Part shown: positions 36,301 through 50,443 of the stretch, piece by piece
Position numbering within the stretch: the stretch's first letter is position 1
Layout of the letters: each line of letters opens with the position of its first letter
Assembly (NCBI GenBank): GCA_963573385.1
Contig: CAUYLG010034868.1
Span: forward strand, 1-64,000
DNA from: Cacajao melanocephalus
Lineage: Eukaryota > Chordata > Mammalia > Primates > Pitheciidae
Direction: 5' to 3'
Length of the DNA: 64,000 nucleotides
The notes under the pieces: generated by a model
What the model was told of the DNA's origin: nothing
What the model saw: only the letters and a program-made list of their open reading frames with translations
Databases searched by the model: none
Translations under genes and position numbers: made by a program

Positions 36301-39006
36301 CCTTTCATTTGCATTCATTCCTCTCTCTAACAATTCTAGGTAGGGATATTATTAATTACTAGAAATATGTCACAATAATTTATTTTATTATTTAAAGATG
36401 AATTCATAAGAATAATTACCCTTCTTCTCTTTACATATTTATTTACTATATTTTTATTGAGCCATTGCTATGTGTCAGGCATTGTTCTAAATGCTGGGGA
36501 TATAGCAGAGATCAAAACATACAAAAAAATCTATAAGCCAATATATTTTCCAATTTGTGAGATTCAGTAAAATATAATTATCACTTAATTGCCTACGTTG
36601 ACAACAGCTCCCTCACTGCCTTTGTCCAATGGCTCCAGGAGTGCAATGGATTACCTTTAATTCTGCTAGGGTTTGATGATTACCCCAGGTTCAGGAATGT
36701 TTCTCACCGAGGTAATGTCCGGCAGCCTGTGGCTTGAGATATGCATGTTTGGACCCGGAGTGAGCAGCAGGTGGCGATGTTGAGATGGCATTGCTGTAAA
36801 CCAACTGCTGGATTCAAGTGAAGAGTGAGCCATGTAACAAGAATCTGATATACTTCCTGTTCTTTTTAGAATTTCCTAATGTGTTTGGTGAATGAAGCTA
36901 TTTGTTAAATCACTTAGCAGAATATACAAGTAAGTGTCAATTGTCAACAATGACTAATAGCTGATTGGAGAAGAGTTGCTCTAATTATCAGATGTTGCTA
37001 AGACTTATGAGAACATGGCATGAAATATGAATATAGCACCTATTAGAATATTCATCTTGATCCTCCAAAATATTCATCCTTCGGGATTGTAGATTATCTT
37101 ATTTATTATACTTCTACTGTGTTCACAGAAAACGAGCTATGGTTGATATTTATTGATCACCCCAAATGTATTCATCATTGTTAAGGGAATGTAGTTTGAA
37201 TCAGAGAGAAATAGATCACGTTTCAAAAACAGAAAGGCGTGAGCCTCTATTTATAGGACAGCTGCAACTGAACCCAAAACTGTAAAACACGACTGACTGC
37301 TCATAATGTATCATGTCCTATCCCTTCCATTCCCAGGCACATGATTTCACTGAAGAAAGCAAGCAGAGGAAACTGAGGCCAAATCCATTTTACAAACATG
37401 GTCTGCTTTTTTGGGTGGTCAGCCTGAAAGCAAAGATAAAGCAAAAGTTGGAGTGGCCAAAGAAACACATAAAAAGTAGTTTGAAATGTAACAATTGTTA
37501 TAGCTTCCATCGTCTCTGCCATAGCTGTTGACGCTGTAATGTCTTTTAAGAAGATGATGTTGCTTTTGCAAGATTTTTACAGTGCTGCACAGTAATGCTC
37601 ATAGCAGCATCATTGTTTCAGATGAAAACAGTTAAGCGTGGAATTTGATACACTTTTTTTCACTTATATATACATGTGATATATACATGATCTTACCGTT
37701 TTCAAAATAAACACATTTTAGGCCCAGCTGAGGAAAACAATGAATTTAAAATGGTCCAGTTACTGTATAGATTGAAATTTTTAAAAACCTGCCCAAGTAG
37801 AGTACCTGAAAAATGTTATCCAGAAGGAATTTATTGAGGTGATATAAATGAATTCAAGAATTAGGCTAAATGTTATTTAGATATCAAGGAAAATGTAATT
37901 ACTTTCAGTTTTCTATTTCCTCAGCAGCTTGTCTTAATTTTCTCTTTTTCAGAACAACTCCCCTTTCACTCAGAAATAACTAAAGCCACCTGTGTTCCCT
38001 CCCTCTCTTCTTCCATATTTGCATGCAGCTAATATATTGTGTTCCTATTCTTCCCATGCATCAGATGGGTACTTGAGTGAATACAATGGAAGATATAATC
38101 CCTGCTTTCCAGACCTTCTCAGTCAAGTTTAGATGAGAGGCAAGGGAACAGAAGGGCACTGGGCTGTGGGAAAGCTGTGATGGAGTAAGCCCAAACAAAG
38201 CATTAGGGTACACAGAGCAGAGACCCTTAATCCAGCCCAGGGTAAAGAGTCAAGGAAGGCTCCCCAGAGGAGGTGACAGCTGAGATAAGTTTGAAAGAAT
38301 AGGGCAAGAAGCATTGAGGAAGGGCTGGATGGTACAAAGTCATGCCATGTTTGGGGAACCTAAGATAATTTGCCAGGAGTGTAGGGTATACGCCTAAAGT
38401 GATGAGAGACAAAGGTGATAGAAGCAGGTGGGGATACCGGGAAGGGTTCTGAATAGCATGCTAAGGAGTTTCTGTTTTATGCTGAACATGTCTTTAAATA
38501 TGCAAAGATATTTAAGAATTGAAAAAGTCTTGATGATGCAAACCTCACCACAAGAAGCAGATGATGTCTTAATTTATCCTCTTCCTGTACTCCCTTGGAG
38601 AGAATGATGACTGTAGGGTTTAGAAACCTTTGATTTTAGAGCTCAGAGTTCAGGCTATTTAAACCACAGCAAGTATTTGATAAATATGGCTACATTATTA
38701 GCATACAATTATTAAAACAGATATAGAAAAAATATAGAAAAAGGAACACCTTTAACATCTTAAATGTCTCATGAGAGCTCACAACTCAGTTCATGCCTAA
38801 TAGTCTGATAATCAAGACGTTCAGTTTTATTGTCCTCACTCATGAATACCTTTCACATTTAAGCTATCAATGAATTTCTAAGTTAAGAGTATATCAATTG
38901 GTTTCTCTTCTATGTGCAATATCAGATTGTTGCATCTCTCTGTCGGCAGTAAACACATTCTGCCTAGTATTATAGTTATTTCTGGGTAGGTTTCTTTTAC
39001 TAAATT
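36301..39006. other. Intronic stretch with ancient repeat traces
   Basis: About 36430-36540 (gagccattgctatgtgtcagg, tgctggggatatagcagag) and 38150-38480 (ggaaggctccccagaggaggtgac, ctaaggagtttctgtttta) look like pieces of a widespread ancient mammalian repeat whose family I cannot name. A CTCF-like site lies at 36763. Otherwise unrecognized. Confidence 0.4.
36763..36778 (+). promoter_or_regulatory. CTCF-like motif
   Basis: agcagcaggtggcgat resembles the core CCASYAGRKGGCR in + orientation. Motif match only; occupancy is unknown. Confidence 0.35.
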
Positions 39007-39115
39007 AAAATGTCTTGAGTGTAAGAAACATGTCCTTTTCACTCTGTGTTCACCAGAACACCTAGAACAGTGACTTCTAGTTGGTGGGTATTCAATAATA
39101 ATTTGAATGACTGAG
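39007..39115 (+). mobile_element. L2 3' end fragment
   Basis: gtcttgagtgtaagaaacatg, then acctagaacagtgacttc, then tattcaataataatttgaatg parallel the L2 3' terminus. Confidence 0.5.
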
Positions 39116-39699
39116 AGTAGTGAAATATTATAAACTGTAGATTTTCAAGGCCAGCTACTTGAAATTGCTCATAGGAGATTATATTGATCCAAGGTACTTG
39201 GGACTTAACCATTTTGAAAGATGATAACTTAATTACTTTAATATACAAGGAACACAAATTTAAAGCTTCATCTCTGCATCATGTCTGAGAAGGCAGGTAG
39301 TGCTGTGCAAAGGGCTTGTCTTCTACACATAGTGCTTCCTCTGAGACAGCATTAATTGCTTATTTTGTGTCATTTTCATAATTCTCTGTGCTCCTTAGAG
39401 AGAGATTATGTCTTAATCTTCTTCGTTTGTCACATATGTTAAAAAACTTGTGTTAGATGAATGAATAAATGGCCATGTGACAAACCAATTTACATTTTGA
39501 GCTTGAGTTTTCTCTTTTCTAAAATCAATCTAGTAATCCTTATCTACTTCAGAGAGTATCAGTCAATAATAAAAGTTCTTATAATTGGTGATAAATTATA
39601 CACGATCGTTTTGGGATAAAGTTGGAGTGTAAAATAAATGGAATTGTAGGTTATTAAGTGAAAATTAGAAATGTTTGCTAGCATGACACTTTGCCAGAA
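39116..39699. other. Intronic stretch, weak L2-like tail
   Basis: About 39385-39470 (ttagagagagattatgtctt, gatgaatgaataaatgg) may be another L2 tail. Nothing else was recognized. Confidence 0.35.
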
Positions 39700-39920
39700 T
39701 ACCAGTAGATTTTGGAGCCAGAATGCCTGAGTATGAATCTGATCTCAGACATTTATTAGGTCTGTGACCTTGGGCAGTCACTTAACTTTCCTGCGCATCT
39801 GGCTTTTTTAATCTGTAAAGTAGAAGTACTATTGGTACCTTACAGGGTCATTATGCTAAGTAAGTTAATACATGGATAGAGCACAGACTGCTAAGCACTC
39901 ACTAAGTGCTAGCCATTATT
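39700..39920 (+). mobile_element. MIR SINE
   Basis: gattttggagccagaatgcctgag, ctgtgaccttgggcagtcac, and gtaaagtagaagtactattgg are in the MIR order and well preserved. Confidence 0.85.
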
Positions 39921-41730
39921 TTGTCTTTATACATGCATTTAATACTGCACTAGCCACTCTAATGTGATTTAGTGCTTTTGTTCATTTTCATATTCTCAGC
40001 ATATAGCTGAGTACGCAGTCCATAGACTTCAGTGTTTTTTTTTTGAATAAGTGAAAAAATAAATGCTTTACACATTATCAATGGACATTTTCTGTATTGA
40101 TATTCCCAAGATCACCTTAAAGTCATTTAGGTCAACTTAGAGAAAAGAAACAGGAAATTATAAATAGTGACTAGCTGTCTAAAGTGCTATTGAATGGGTC
40201 TAGTTATATTTCTTGCCTCAGAACAAGAGATGGTCAATGCATAAATTTCCTCCATTTCTTGTTGATAAAATGCTTCAGATACATACCACTTTCAATCCCA
40301 AACTCCTCTTATTCCAGTGTTTTCTCAGCTTTTCAGATTAAGAGACAAAAGCCTTCCATAGGTGCTAATACCTCTCATTAATACCATGAATTCACCTTGG
40401 AACAAAAAGGGAGCTCTGGGGCTCAGCAGCAACTGCCCTTGACAGGCAAGCAATAAGCAGGAGCAGCAGTAGGGAACAGGAAATATTGGGAGATTAAAAA
40501 TCACATCACCCTTATACTGTGGTGTTCATGGCTTTGGAAAGCTTGGGCAGATTTGGGCAGGACATGAATTAGGAACCAGTTCCTCAGAGTGGGAAGCACC
40601 AGAAGTTATCTCAGGTGATGTATAGGAAAGGAAATGGAAGTTTTTGGTCTTCGTAATGAAACCCAAGGGAAATCTGAATCTCTCCAGATAATGGAATCCG
40701 GTGCTCTAATTAGAAGCACTAATTAGACTCAACTCAGCACTGAGCTGAGATTTGTGTTTTTGGTAGTTATAAGCATTCCCACAAAATTATCTCCAGCTAC
40801 TAGACTAGTGGAAGGAAATTTTCTAGGTTCTGCTGTTTTCTTTCTGTTGTTGTTCCTGTTTAATTGACTCTCTTCAAATTGATTAGTCAAGAAGCAAACA
40901 ATATTACTTATTAAACACCTTTTGTGAAACAGCATGATAGAATTATGCTAGATGACTCATGGCTCTTGTTTGAATTCATCTTGTAGATATTTTTAAAAGA
41001 ATGAAACATGCCATGTCCTGATACTATCTCTATTTGATTTGGTGTAGGCTGCCTTGTGTCCTGTACTAAACAAGTGAAAAAGGAAAGGTCTTTATTAATT
41101 TCGTAAAGAACAAACACCAAGCAACTCCTTAGTCTTTACCAAAACAAGGCCAAAAAGAGCTGATTTATTTTCTTATCTGACTAGAAACTGAATAGTACAT
41201 GTAAAATGGTCAACAAGAGCTAGGAACCAGAGGGATAAAATATCCTCGTCTTGTGTTGTTTTTTCCCAATGCAGTTATAGTAACTTTATTTGACTTGCAC
41301 ATACAAGGTTTGAAGAAAGAGGGATATGTGAAGGAAAAAAGACTAAAGGGAAAAAACTGCTTCCAAAGGAGTTTATATGGGGGTCACAGTGTTCTGATTG
41401 CCAGAAATAATATGTTCTGTACTGTGTGTACAGCAAAGGGAGTCTTTCTAGGTTGGATCCTGTATATCAGGTTCTTTATGGATACGGTAAATAGAAAAGC
41501 ACTCAGTTCTATTTTGAGGGTAGATTAAGTGAAAGCAATGATACTTAGATCATTTCTGGAGCTGGCACATAGTTCTCATCAAATTCTGCATAAGAATAAG
41601 AGAAATGAGTTTGCGTATAATTCAGACAGTCACAGACTGTATAGTCTTCTTGAAAGTAGCTTCCTGTTAAAGTCCAGAAATTTAACTCTTATTTCTGTGT
41701 CTACAGATTATTCCTATTAGGGTTTGGTTA
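39921..41730. other. Intronic stretch, nothing recognized
   Basis: No exon or firm repeat was seen. A possible L2 tail at 39950-40060 is too degraded to call. Confidence 0.4.
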
Positions 41731-42060
41731 GGATTGAGGTCTGCATCCAGCCCATCTTACCAATAGATATTCTACAAATGTATTTGGTAAGCTAATGAAG
41801 GAATAAAATCACTTACTTCCTTTTTACTGCTCTAGTTCTATTAAGTGTAATACATAGAACAATTTATAGTAAATATTTTCTTTACATATTTGAGAAAAAG
41901 CTCTGTAGGATAATCTGGCTATTTTGATTCTCAGTTCTGGGTTATCTTTGTCCTTCATATACCATTCCCTCTTTCTAGTGAATGCTTAGTCTTTGAATTT
42001 ATTTCTATTTTATTAGGAAGTGATACTTTCATTATAACATTCAGGAAGGGTTGGAGTGAT
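41731..42060 (+). repeat. Inverted duplication, source arm
   Basis: This 330-bp unique-looking intronic segment (from ggattgaggtctgcatcc to cattcaggaagggttggag) recurs as its reverse complement at 43123-43454. I count about 22 substitutions and one single-base indel, roughly 93% identity. It is the likely source because the other copy interrupts an Alu. Confidence 0.93.
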
Positions 42061-43469
<1,409 letters not shown>

Positions 43470-43483
43470 AATCATCTTCTTTT

Positions 43484-43794
43484 CTATCATCAGCATCTTG
43501 TTGTAGTTGGCTCCATTGCCAACTACAGGAAAGCAAAATAATCAGATAAAGAAGAGTTCTTCAAGTTCAAACTTTCTTTAGTTAAGTTCTCTTCCTTTTA
43601 CAGTCCTATAGTATAAGAGAAATCTCTCAACCTTTCTCTGTATCTTTTCTAACCTATAAGAAGAAAAGGTAGAGACATATTTACAATAAATAAGTTTTAA
43701 AATCCCTCCTTTTCCACCCAAGATTATAACTTTCTCTGAAATAACCCTTCCTTCTTACGTCTTCCAAGGTAATCCTTTGCCACATGGCACCACA
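43484..43794. other. Intronic stretch, nothing recognized
   Basis: No repeat or exon was recognized. Confidence 0.4.
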
Positions 43795-44008
43795 GCCCAG
43801 AGTTTAAGAGCAGTGGTCTCAGGGCCAGACAAATGGGGTATAAATTGCAAATCTGCCCCTTGATAGAAGTGTTACTTTGTGCAATTTACTTAACCTCTCT
43901 GAGACTCAGTTTTCTCAGTCATATAATGGGGATAATTTCTTACTTCCTCTTAGAACTGTTAGGGGGAATATGCCTGGAACTAAGCAGGCATTCAGTATTC
44001 GTTGACTG
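43795..44008 (+). mobile_element. MIR SINE
   Basis: agagtttaagagcagtggtctcaggg, acttaacctctctgagactc, and ggcattcagtattcgttgac are in MIR order. Confidence 0.85.
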
Positions 44009-45662
44009 AATAAGAATTGTGCAACACACAGTATTGAAGCAAGCACGTAGTTAGTTCTTATTAAACTAGAGTTATTATTATAACTTCCTCTTCACTGCTA
44101 AATAAATGAGAATGATTTTGTTTTAAACATTCTAAATAAACAGAATTGCAGACTTGGGAGACATGAGGACATCGGTGGGAAAAATAGAATATCAGTGTAT
44201 AAGTAGCAAGGCACTGTTTGAGTGATTTCATTTGTAAATTCAAATTTTGCCCAGTTCCAATTCTGCCACTAGAGCTCAACCCCTGAGATGGCAGCAGGCA
44301 CAGGGGCATGAGTGCATTCGTGTACTTCCATAACCATAGCCTCTACATTTGGCTTCACCTGTGTTGCTCCAGCATCAGCTCATCCTTGCTCGCCTGGTCT
44401 CCTTCAGGTCTTAGTGGTACAGGACTCATGAGTCTACCTGTTCTCATTACTTCTGGTCTGGGATCCTTACCTAGGGTCTTCTGTGGGGTCTTCCTACTCT
44501 ATTGGTCAGCTCCTGCCAAGCTCACTGGCTTCCAACTCAGCCACCCAGGGAGGCTACACTTCAAGGCCCCTGCCTGACTACACAGCACTGCCTAGCTGAC
44601 TGTGTTAGGATTATTTTTCAGATTGGTATAGAACATTCCATAAGGTGACTCCTTCCAATAGTGCTAAAGGGCAATGTGGCAAGAGCTCCCATGCCATTCA
44701 GATTTTCTTCAACGTACCTAACACATTTGTTCTCTAGGTTGAAATTATTCCTAGAGATATCAGATGAGCTATCAGGAGACCTTCAAAGATGACTGTACTC
44801 TGCTTTCTGTCTTTCTCCTCATATTTCCACAATCTTCTTTCATTGCCTTTATATCATACACTCCTCCATGTAAATGCCAGCAAAGCCTTAATGGCCCAGT
44901 GGGTAACTCCTCTCTAGTTTATGTTAATTCTGTAAGCTTCATCCTGCATGCTGGGTTGTTGATCTGCTAATAAAGGAATTTTAAAATCTTCTCTCAAGAC
45001 AATACCTTGTTTGTTTTTTCTGCATAATCCTATTTCTGTATGTCAGAAGCTAAATATTACCTTGGTCTTATTCTTTGCACTGCTTCAGAACAAAATTCTA
45101 ATCTCTTTGGAGACAGATGGATGCCTTGGATGAATTAGGCTGAAGATCCTATATCTGCAAAAGCAAGAGAAAAAAGGGACACACATAATTTTTTAAATAT
45201 TTCCCTACAGTGTTTCAAGAGCAGAGTGGAATTTACTGGGAAATTTCCTCTAAAGAATATTACAGAAACATTCAGGCCATAAAAGCCTGCATAATCTTTT
45301 TAAATAATTCATCTATTATTTGTATATAGTACAAAATGCACAAAATAAACCAGACCGACTCTCCAAATTCTATGCAGTTATAACTCTTTGTGTTGTATGG
45401 ATACATTCTCAATGTAAGCTATATTGGTGATTTTATGGTATTGACATTTATTTATATTGAACTAAGCTATGATCGGTTTCCCTAAATGGAGCCTTAAAAA
45501 GCTATACAGCTTTTTTCCAACAGTCTTCAAAGATTAAGATTGTTGCTTTCTGTTATAATGAAACTAATAAGTTGTTCAGCCTGGTTTAATTGCTAGTGTT
45601 TCTTGTACACGATGATGTACATTTTAAACTAGAAAAGCAGAAAATTATGTTTTCTTTGGCAG
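44009..45662. other. Intronic stretch before exon C, nothing recognized
   Basis: No known repeat was recognized. The ORF at 44308-44577 lacks splice context and family signature. Confidence 0.4.
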
Positions 45663-45835
45663 GCATTTGATGTACTTGGAAGAGTTGAAGCTTACCTTAA
45701 GCTCCTTAAATCAGAGGGTTTAAGTCTGGCTGTTTTGGCAGCGAGGCATGAGGAATTACACAGAAAAATTACAGACTGCACAGCTGATGCTTTGCAAAAG
45801 GGACAAACCTTAATCAGCCAAGTAGCCTCCTGCAG
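45663..45835 (+). CDS. CCDC141: CCDC141 internal coding exon C (57 codons plus 2 nt)
   Basis: The acceptor tract is tgttttctttggcag and the donor is CAG|gtgagt, both strong. The exon is 173 nt, read in frame 0 from GCA, and leaves two bases (AG) for a serine codon completed by the next exon. The product begins [19 protein letters not shown] and continues through a Leu/Ala-rich, His/Glu-rich helix to a QTLISQV segment near the end. It starts the second ~105-residue module seen in the window (exons C plus D). Both flanking introns exceed 13 kb. About four residues differ from the remembered human protein. No alternative frame or stop is present inside the exon. Confidence 0.93.
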
Positions 45836-47924
45836 GTGAGTCAAGTCTATTTCTTCCTCAGTGTAACAAGCTTTTTCACAGCTTCCACAACTTGTTAAAA
45901 AAGATGCATGATTGTCTTTTTCTGGTTCAGATGTTTTGCTGCATTATGATATGGCTTAAAAGGATCTATTGAAGTTTGATCAACAGCTATTCTGAACACA
46001 GCCATTGCTCATCCAGAAGTGAGGCCATATTCTAAGCCTGGGGACTTACATATGCTAAAGCTTTCTGTTTACTTGGTTCTGAGGAGGGGAAAAGGGATGC
46101 AAAAAATAAGAAATGGAGCTTTAGTTCTCGAGGCTTTTCAAACCCTAGCATCTTCATGGAATAGCTCCTTCCCTTTGGTTCATGAATCTTGAGTCTATCC
46201 TGCCCCTTTTTTTCTTTTTGGATGAAAATAAAATACCAGAATTTCCTCCAGTTACAACCTTTGTGGCTCACCATGCAAAACCCTAAGTAAACAGTGAATA
46301 TAACTGCTGGGCTCCAGATCCCATGCTTTTGAACCATGCTCTAGGTGGGCCTGTTTTATGAGCACATTTGGTGAATACATCAGCATTGAGCTTAGCAGGC
46401 ATGATGAGAGACAAAAATCTTGAGAAACAGAGAGAGAATGCAGTGGGAAAGCATGGGAAAGAACAGGGATTGGAAGACAAAGAGGAAATGACAGAGCAGA
46501 TAGTGGAATAGATATTGACCAGGAAGAAATGAAAGCAGGGCTTACATTTTGGCAGAGAGCGACAAAAAAAAAAATTTTTTTTAATGGGTTAAACCCAGTT
46601 TTTCAGCTTCCAGGTCTACAGTCTCCTTGAAACTCAAAGACATTCAATTTGAAGAACCATAAAATAGGTGAAATGTGATAAAAATCATTTTATTTCTGTT
46701 TAAATCCTTGTTTGGTTGATTTCGTAAGTTTGGGTTTGGGGAAATAATCTTTCCAGAAGACAGTCTGAATCCAGAGAGAGGTATTTAACCCAGGGTTTGT
46801 GATGTTTGCTACAGAACCAGGCACAACTAAGATTAGAAATAATCCAAGATCTTCCAATAAAATCCAAAAAGTTGAGGCTATGAGGACAACGGATTCTCCC
46901 CTTTGAAAAATGAATAACTATGTTTTTTTTTTCTAAGTTTCTTTACTTTAGCTCCAAGCCATGTATCAAGTTATGGGATGTTCACCAGGCTTCAGGAGTT
47001 TTAAGGTGTTCCCATCCAGGCACAAAATATGGGTACAGGAACTACTTCTCCTCCTCCTTTCCAGCTTTTCCAGAATGCATAAATGTCTTGAGCAATACAG
47101 AAACACCCTATGAGGTGGAAGAGACACTTATCGTGCCTAGACTCGGAGTACATGTTGGACATTGATTTGAGTCATATCATGACTGAATTAAGTGGTGGGG
47201 TTTCCAGTTATACTTTTAAAATTGTACAATCCCAGTTTAACAAATGGGTCTCAAAGTACAGACGTTATTTCTCTGATCAGGCTACTCTTTGCTTGTGGCA
47301 CGTTCCCTGGCTGTGGAAAGGTTCCTTTCACGCATGGGGAGATCGCCATGTAGCCGAAGACCTCTGGCCAAATCTCTGGAGTTCTGTTTGTGGCTTAGTC
47401 CTTCCTATCTGGTACCCTGCCCGCAAATTCGAGATGCCTTGACTCAAAGTCTGATTCCTGTCTTCTCAACTCAGCAAGAGCTCCGGGTTCTACCTCTCTG
47501 GGCTTTGATCTAAAAATTACCTTCCAGGCAGTAAACTAGTGAAATCATAAGACTCATCTCATGTATTTTCCTTCTCTAAGAGATCACTGCCCTGTGCTAC
47601 TTATTGTTCAGTGTCTGAAAACCATTGTTTCATGTACTTGTTTTTCTAGTTGATTAAGGCATGAGGATAGTAAATCTAGTCCCTGCTTCTTGACCAGAAA
47701 CTGAAGTTCCCTATTCAGTTTTGCTGCTTTAACAATTGGAGTTAGAAGAATGGTCACGACTTTTTACTGCTAAATTTTATCCTGTTTGCTCTAATCAGTA
47801 ATGCTTCATTTAAAAAAAATATGTAAGAGGAAAGCTGCTTTTATTTTATATACATTCTATCTTTGAGGTTTTATTGAATTTTTTTAGCCATTCATTTTGT
47901 AATGGTTGATATGTTTATTTACTT
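45836..47924. other. Intronic stretch after exon C, nothing recognized
   Basis: No known repeat or exon was recognized. The ORFs at 47110-47513 overlap in two frames and show no protein family signal. Confidence 0.4.
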
Positions 47925-48070
47925 CTTTATGTGCTAAGAGTAGTGCTGTCTCATTCAATTACAAGCAAACAAACAAAAAACCCCAACTCTGCAAAGCAGA
48001 CATCTTCATTTCACAAAGAGGAAACGGAGATTCAGAGAAGTTAAGTTTAAATGTCATGGCATTGTTTTTG
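47925..48070 (-). mobile_element. MIR fragment
   Basis: Antisense MIR: cagacatcttcatttcacaaagagg, then ggagattcagagaagttaag. Confidence 0.6.
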
Positions 48071-48934
48071 GTGCTCAGAATGTATGAAATTAAACTCCCT
48101 TGACACAAGTCTTAGGTTCCTTTTCCATATCAGTTTTCTTTTTACCTCTTTTGCTCTTTTTGGTCTTAATTTTTACATAATTATTGTTTTTCAAAGAGAC
48201 ATCTATAATTCTGCTTTTCATCATGCAGACTTGTTTCAATAGAAGAAGAAATAATTAGGGACCATTTTGAAAAGCTTGAATTAATGCTTAGGTAACTGGA
48301 TTTAAGAAAATCATTAGAAGTATGTTTTCTGTGAACATCGTAGTTCCAAGGTATTTGGTTTCCTCGAGATTTCATAATATTTTATAAACCAATACTATCT
48401 TGATTTTGCAGGAGGAGCTGAAGATAAAATTGTTTCTTGGCAAAGGATGCTTTTTGATTCAGAAGGTAGATGTAGAATAAACATCCCTTAAAAATTGAAC
48501 TGAAATGCATTAGACTGTCAGTTGCAAACTAGAGCCATACATTGCTACTCACCTCAATCTCATGCATTATGTTCGGGATTTGCTTCCTTTCCTCATCTAA
48601 TAATTTATGTGCTCAATGGCCTGAGTCACCATCACAAGAAATAAACAGAACCTAAGGATAAGATTTCAAGTTCCAGCCATTGCTAGAGTGAAGATGGTGT
48701 TTTGAATGCTAGCAATGGAAATCAATGTAAATTTCAACAGAGCAAAGCAGATATTGTTGAACATCACAGTAGCTTCTGAGACTTCTGAGTGCCAGCCATA
48801 CTCATGGGACACAATATATTAAGGTTCCTATTACTGGACACCAGAAAACTGAAAAGAATATGTATAAGAAACCCAAGACTTCATGTTAAAGGAATTTTGG
48901 TTCATATATTCTGAGTGCCAAAATGATGCCCTGA
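48071..48934. other. Intronic stretch, nothing recognized
   Basis: No repeat or exon was recognized. Confidence 0.4.
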
Positions 48935-49113
48935 CATTTAAACTTAGCTTCTCTGAATCTCAGTTTTCTCTTTGTAAAATGAAGATACACATTTTATAAA
49001 GTTTTTTTTAATTGAATGGGACAGCACCACCAGTTGAGCATAAACTCACTTGTTTATTAAGTCCTCTCTATGTGTACCACCATCAGCACACAGAGAGGGC
49101 TCAATAAACAAGT
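48935..49113 (+). mobile_element. MIR fragment whose tail is folded back
   Basis: aacttagcttctctgaatctc and tttgtaaaatgaagatac are MIR core. The MIR/L2-type tail, gagggctcaataaacaagta, ends at about 49115. Between them lies an extra inverted copy of that tail (see the hairpin). Confidence 0.65.
49048..49113. repeat. 26-bp near-palindrome with a 14-nt loop
   Basis: The left arm 49048-49073 (acttgtttattaagtc...) and the right arm 49088-49113 are reverse complements with three differences. In RNA these become two A/C mismatches and one G/U pair. The stem is long and the loop short. Confidence 0.88.
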
Positions 49114-49114
49114 A

Positions 49115-49440
49115 CAGTGATACCACTTAACAGTGAGGCTGCATTCTGAGAAATGAGTCTTAGGTGATCTTCTGTTGTGTCAACATCATAGAGTGCACTT
49201 ACACACATCTTACACACACACCTACACATACTTACACATGGTATAGCCTACTACATAACGAGGCTAGCTTATTGTTCCTACGCTGCATATGTGTGCAGCA
49301 TGTTACTATACTGAATATTATAGGCAAATGAAACATAGTGGTATCTGTGTATCTAAACAGAAAAAGTACAGTAAAAATACAGCATTATAATCTTGTGGGA
49401 CCACCATCATTGATTGAAATGTTAAATGGTACATAACTAT
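49115..49440. mobile_element. Tigger-like non-autonomous DNA transposon
   Basis: Starts after TA with cagtgataccacttaacag, contains acatcatagagtgcacttaca, gcatgttactatactgaatat and tatctaaacagaaaaagtac, and ends ggtacataactat. The end motifs are inverted relative to the start. This is a common primate-genome DNA transposon that I place in TcMar-Tigger (MER44/Tigger class); the exact family is uncertain. Confidence 0.6.
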
Positions 49441-50030
49441 GCTTCTCTTTTACTTTCTATATAAAGAGCTCAAAAAAAATACTGAGGGTAGTATGGTTGT
49501 TTCGAACGATTACGACACAGTCAGTTTTACCAAATTGTATTCATTTTCACTAACTGGGAAGGTAATATTTGAAATAGGAAAAATAAGCACTTATCGTAAT
49601 GTAATAAAAGGCTTAATTTAGTATCAGGGCAGGTAGGCATTTCAGAGGCCCTTTGTTCCGATTTTTTTTTCTGTTAGTCAAAAAAATAGGACCTCAGAAG
49701 TTTACATTTATCTGAGATGAAGATCCTTAGTAAATCTGAGACCCTTTCATTATTGCTCTGTAATTGCTACTTTATTAGGAATAGAACCACACTGTTTTAC
49801 TATCATAGAATCAAATACATTTGAAATTTGAGCAGCTTCACAAAGCAAATTGTGGTTATTTACATGTTTTCTTGCGTTTTCTATTTCCTGCCTTTAATCT
49901 GATGATAATTCAGAGTCATTATTAAATAGTTGTTATCTTTTGGAGTACGATATCTTTTACATAACCACTTTAATTTTAAAGGCATTTTAGTGCATTCTTT
50001 ATGATGCCTACAAGTACATGTAATAACAGT
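49441..50030. other. Intronic stretch, nothing recognized
   Basis: No repeat or exon was recognized. Confidence 0.4.
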
Positions 50031-50443
50031 TGTCTTAGTCCATTTTCTGTTGCTATAGAATACATAAGACTGGGTAACACATAAAAGAAAGAAGTTTGTC
50101 TAGCTCATTATTCTGGAGCCTGGAGAGCTAAGAATGGGTGGACACATATGGCCAACTTCTGGTAAGAACCTCATGCTCCCTTATAACGTGGTGGAAAACT
50201 GAAAGGAAACCAGGTATGTGTGAAAAAAGGGCAAAACACAAGAGGCAGCCTTGCTTTATAACATCCTGCTCTAGTGGGAACTAATCCATTCCTGAGAGAA
50301 CTAACTCAGTCTTATGAAAAAGACATTAATCCATCTTGCTGACCATTTTGTTTACCTCTTGAGGACACCAGCTCCCAACACCACCACATTGAGGGAAAAC
50401 CCTCAACATGAGTTTTGGTGAGGACAAACCATACTCAAAACAT
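50031..50443 (-). mobile_element. Solitary MaLR LTR (MLT1/MST type)
   Basis: tgtcttagtccattttctgttgctat at one end and aacatgagttttggtgagg near the other give the MaLR signature, read on the minus strand. Length is about 413 bp, with no internal region attached. Confidence 0.8.

Noticed and set aside
44308..44577. 89-codon + strand ORF
   Set aside because: Low-complexity Ser/Leu composition, no splice sites in register and no recognizable domain.
47110..47513. Overlapping ORFs of 110 and 74 codons
   Set aside because: Two frames open at once over the same bases without family similarity; treated as fortuitous.
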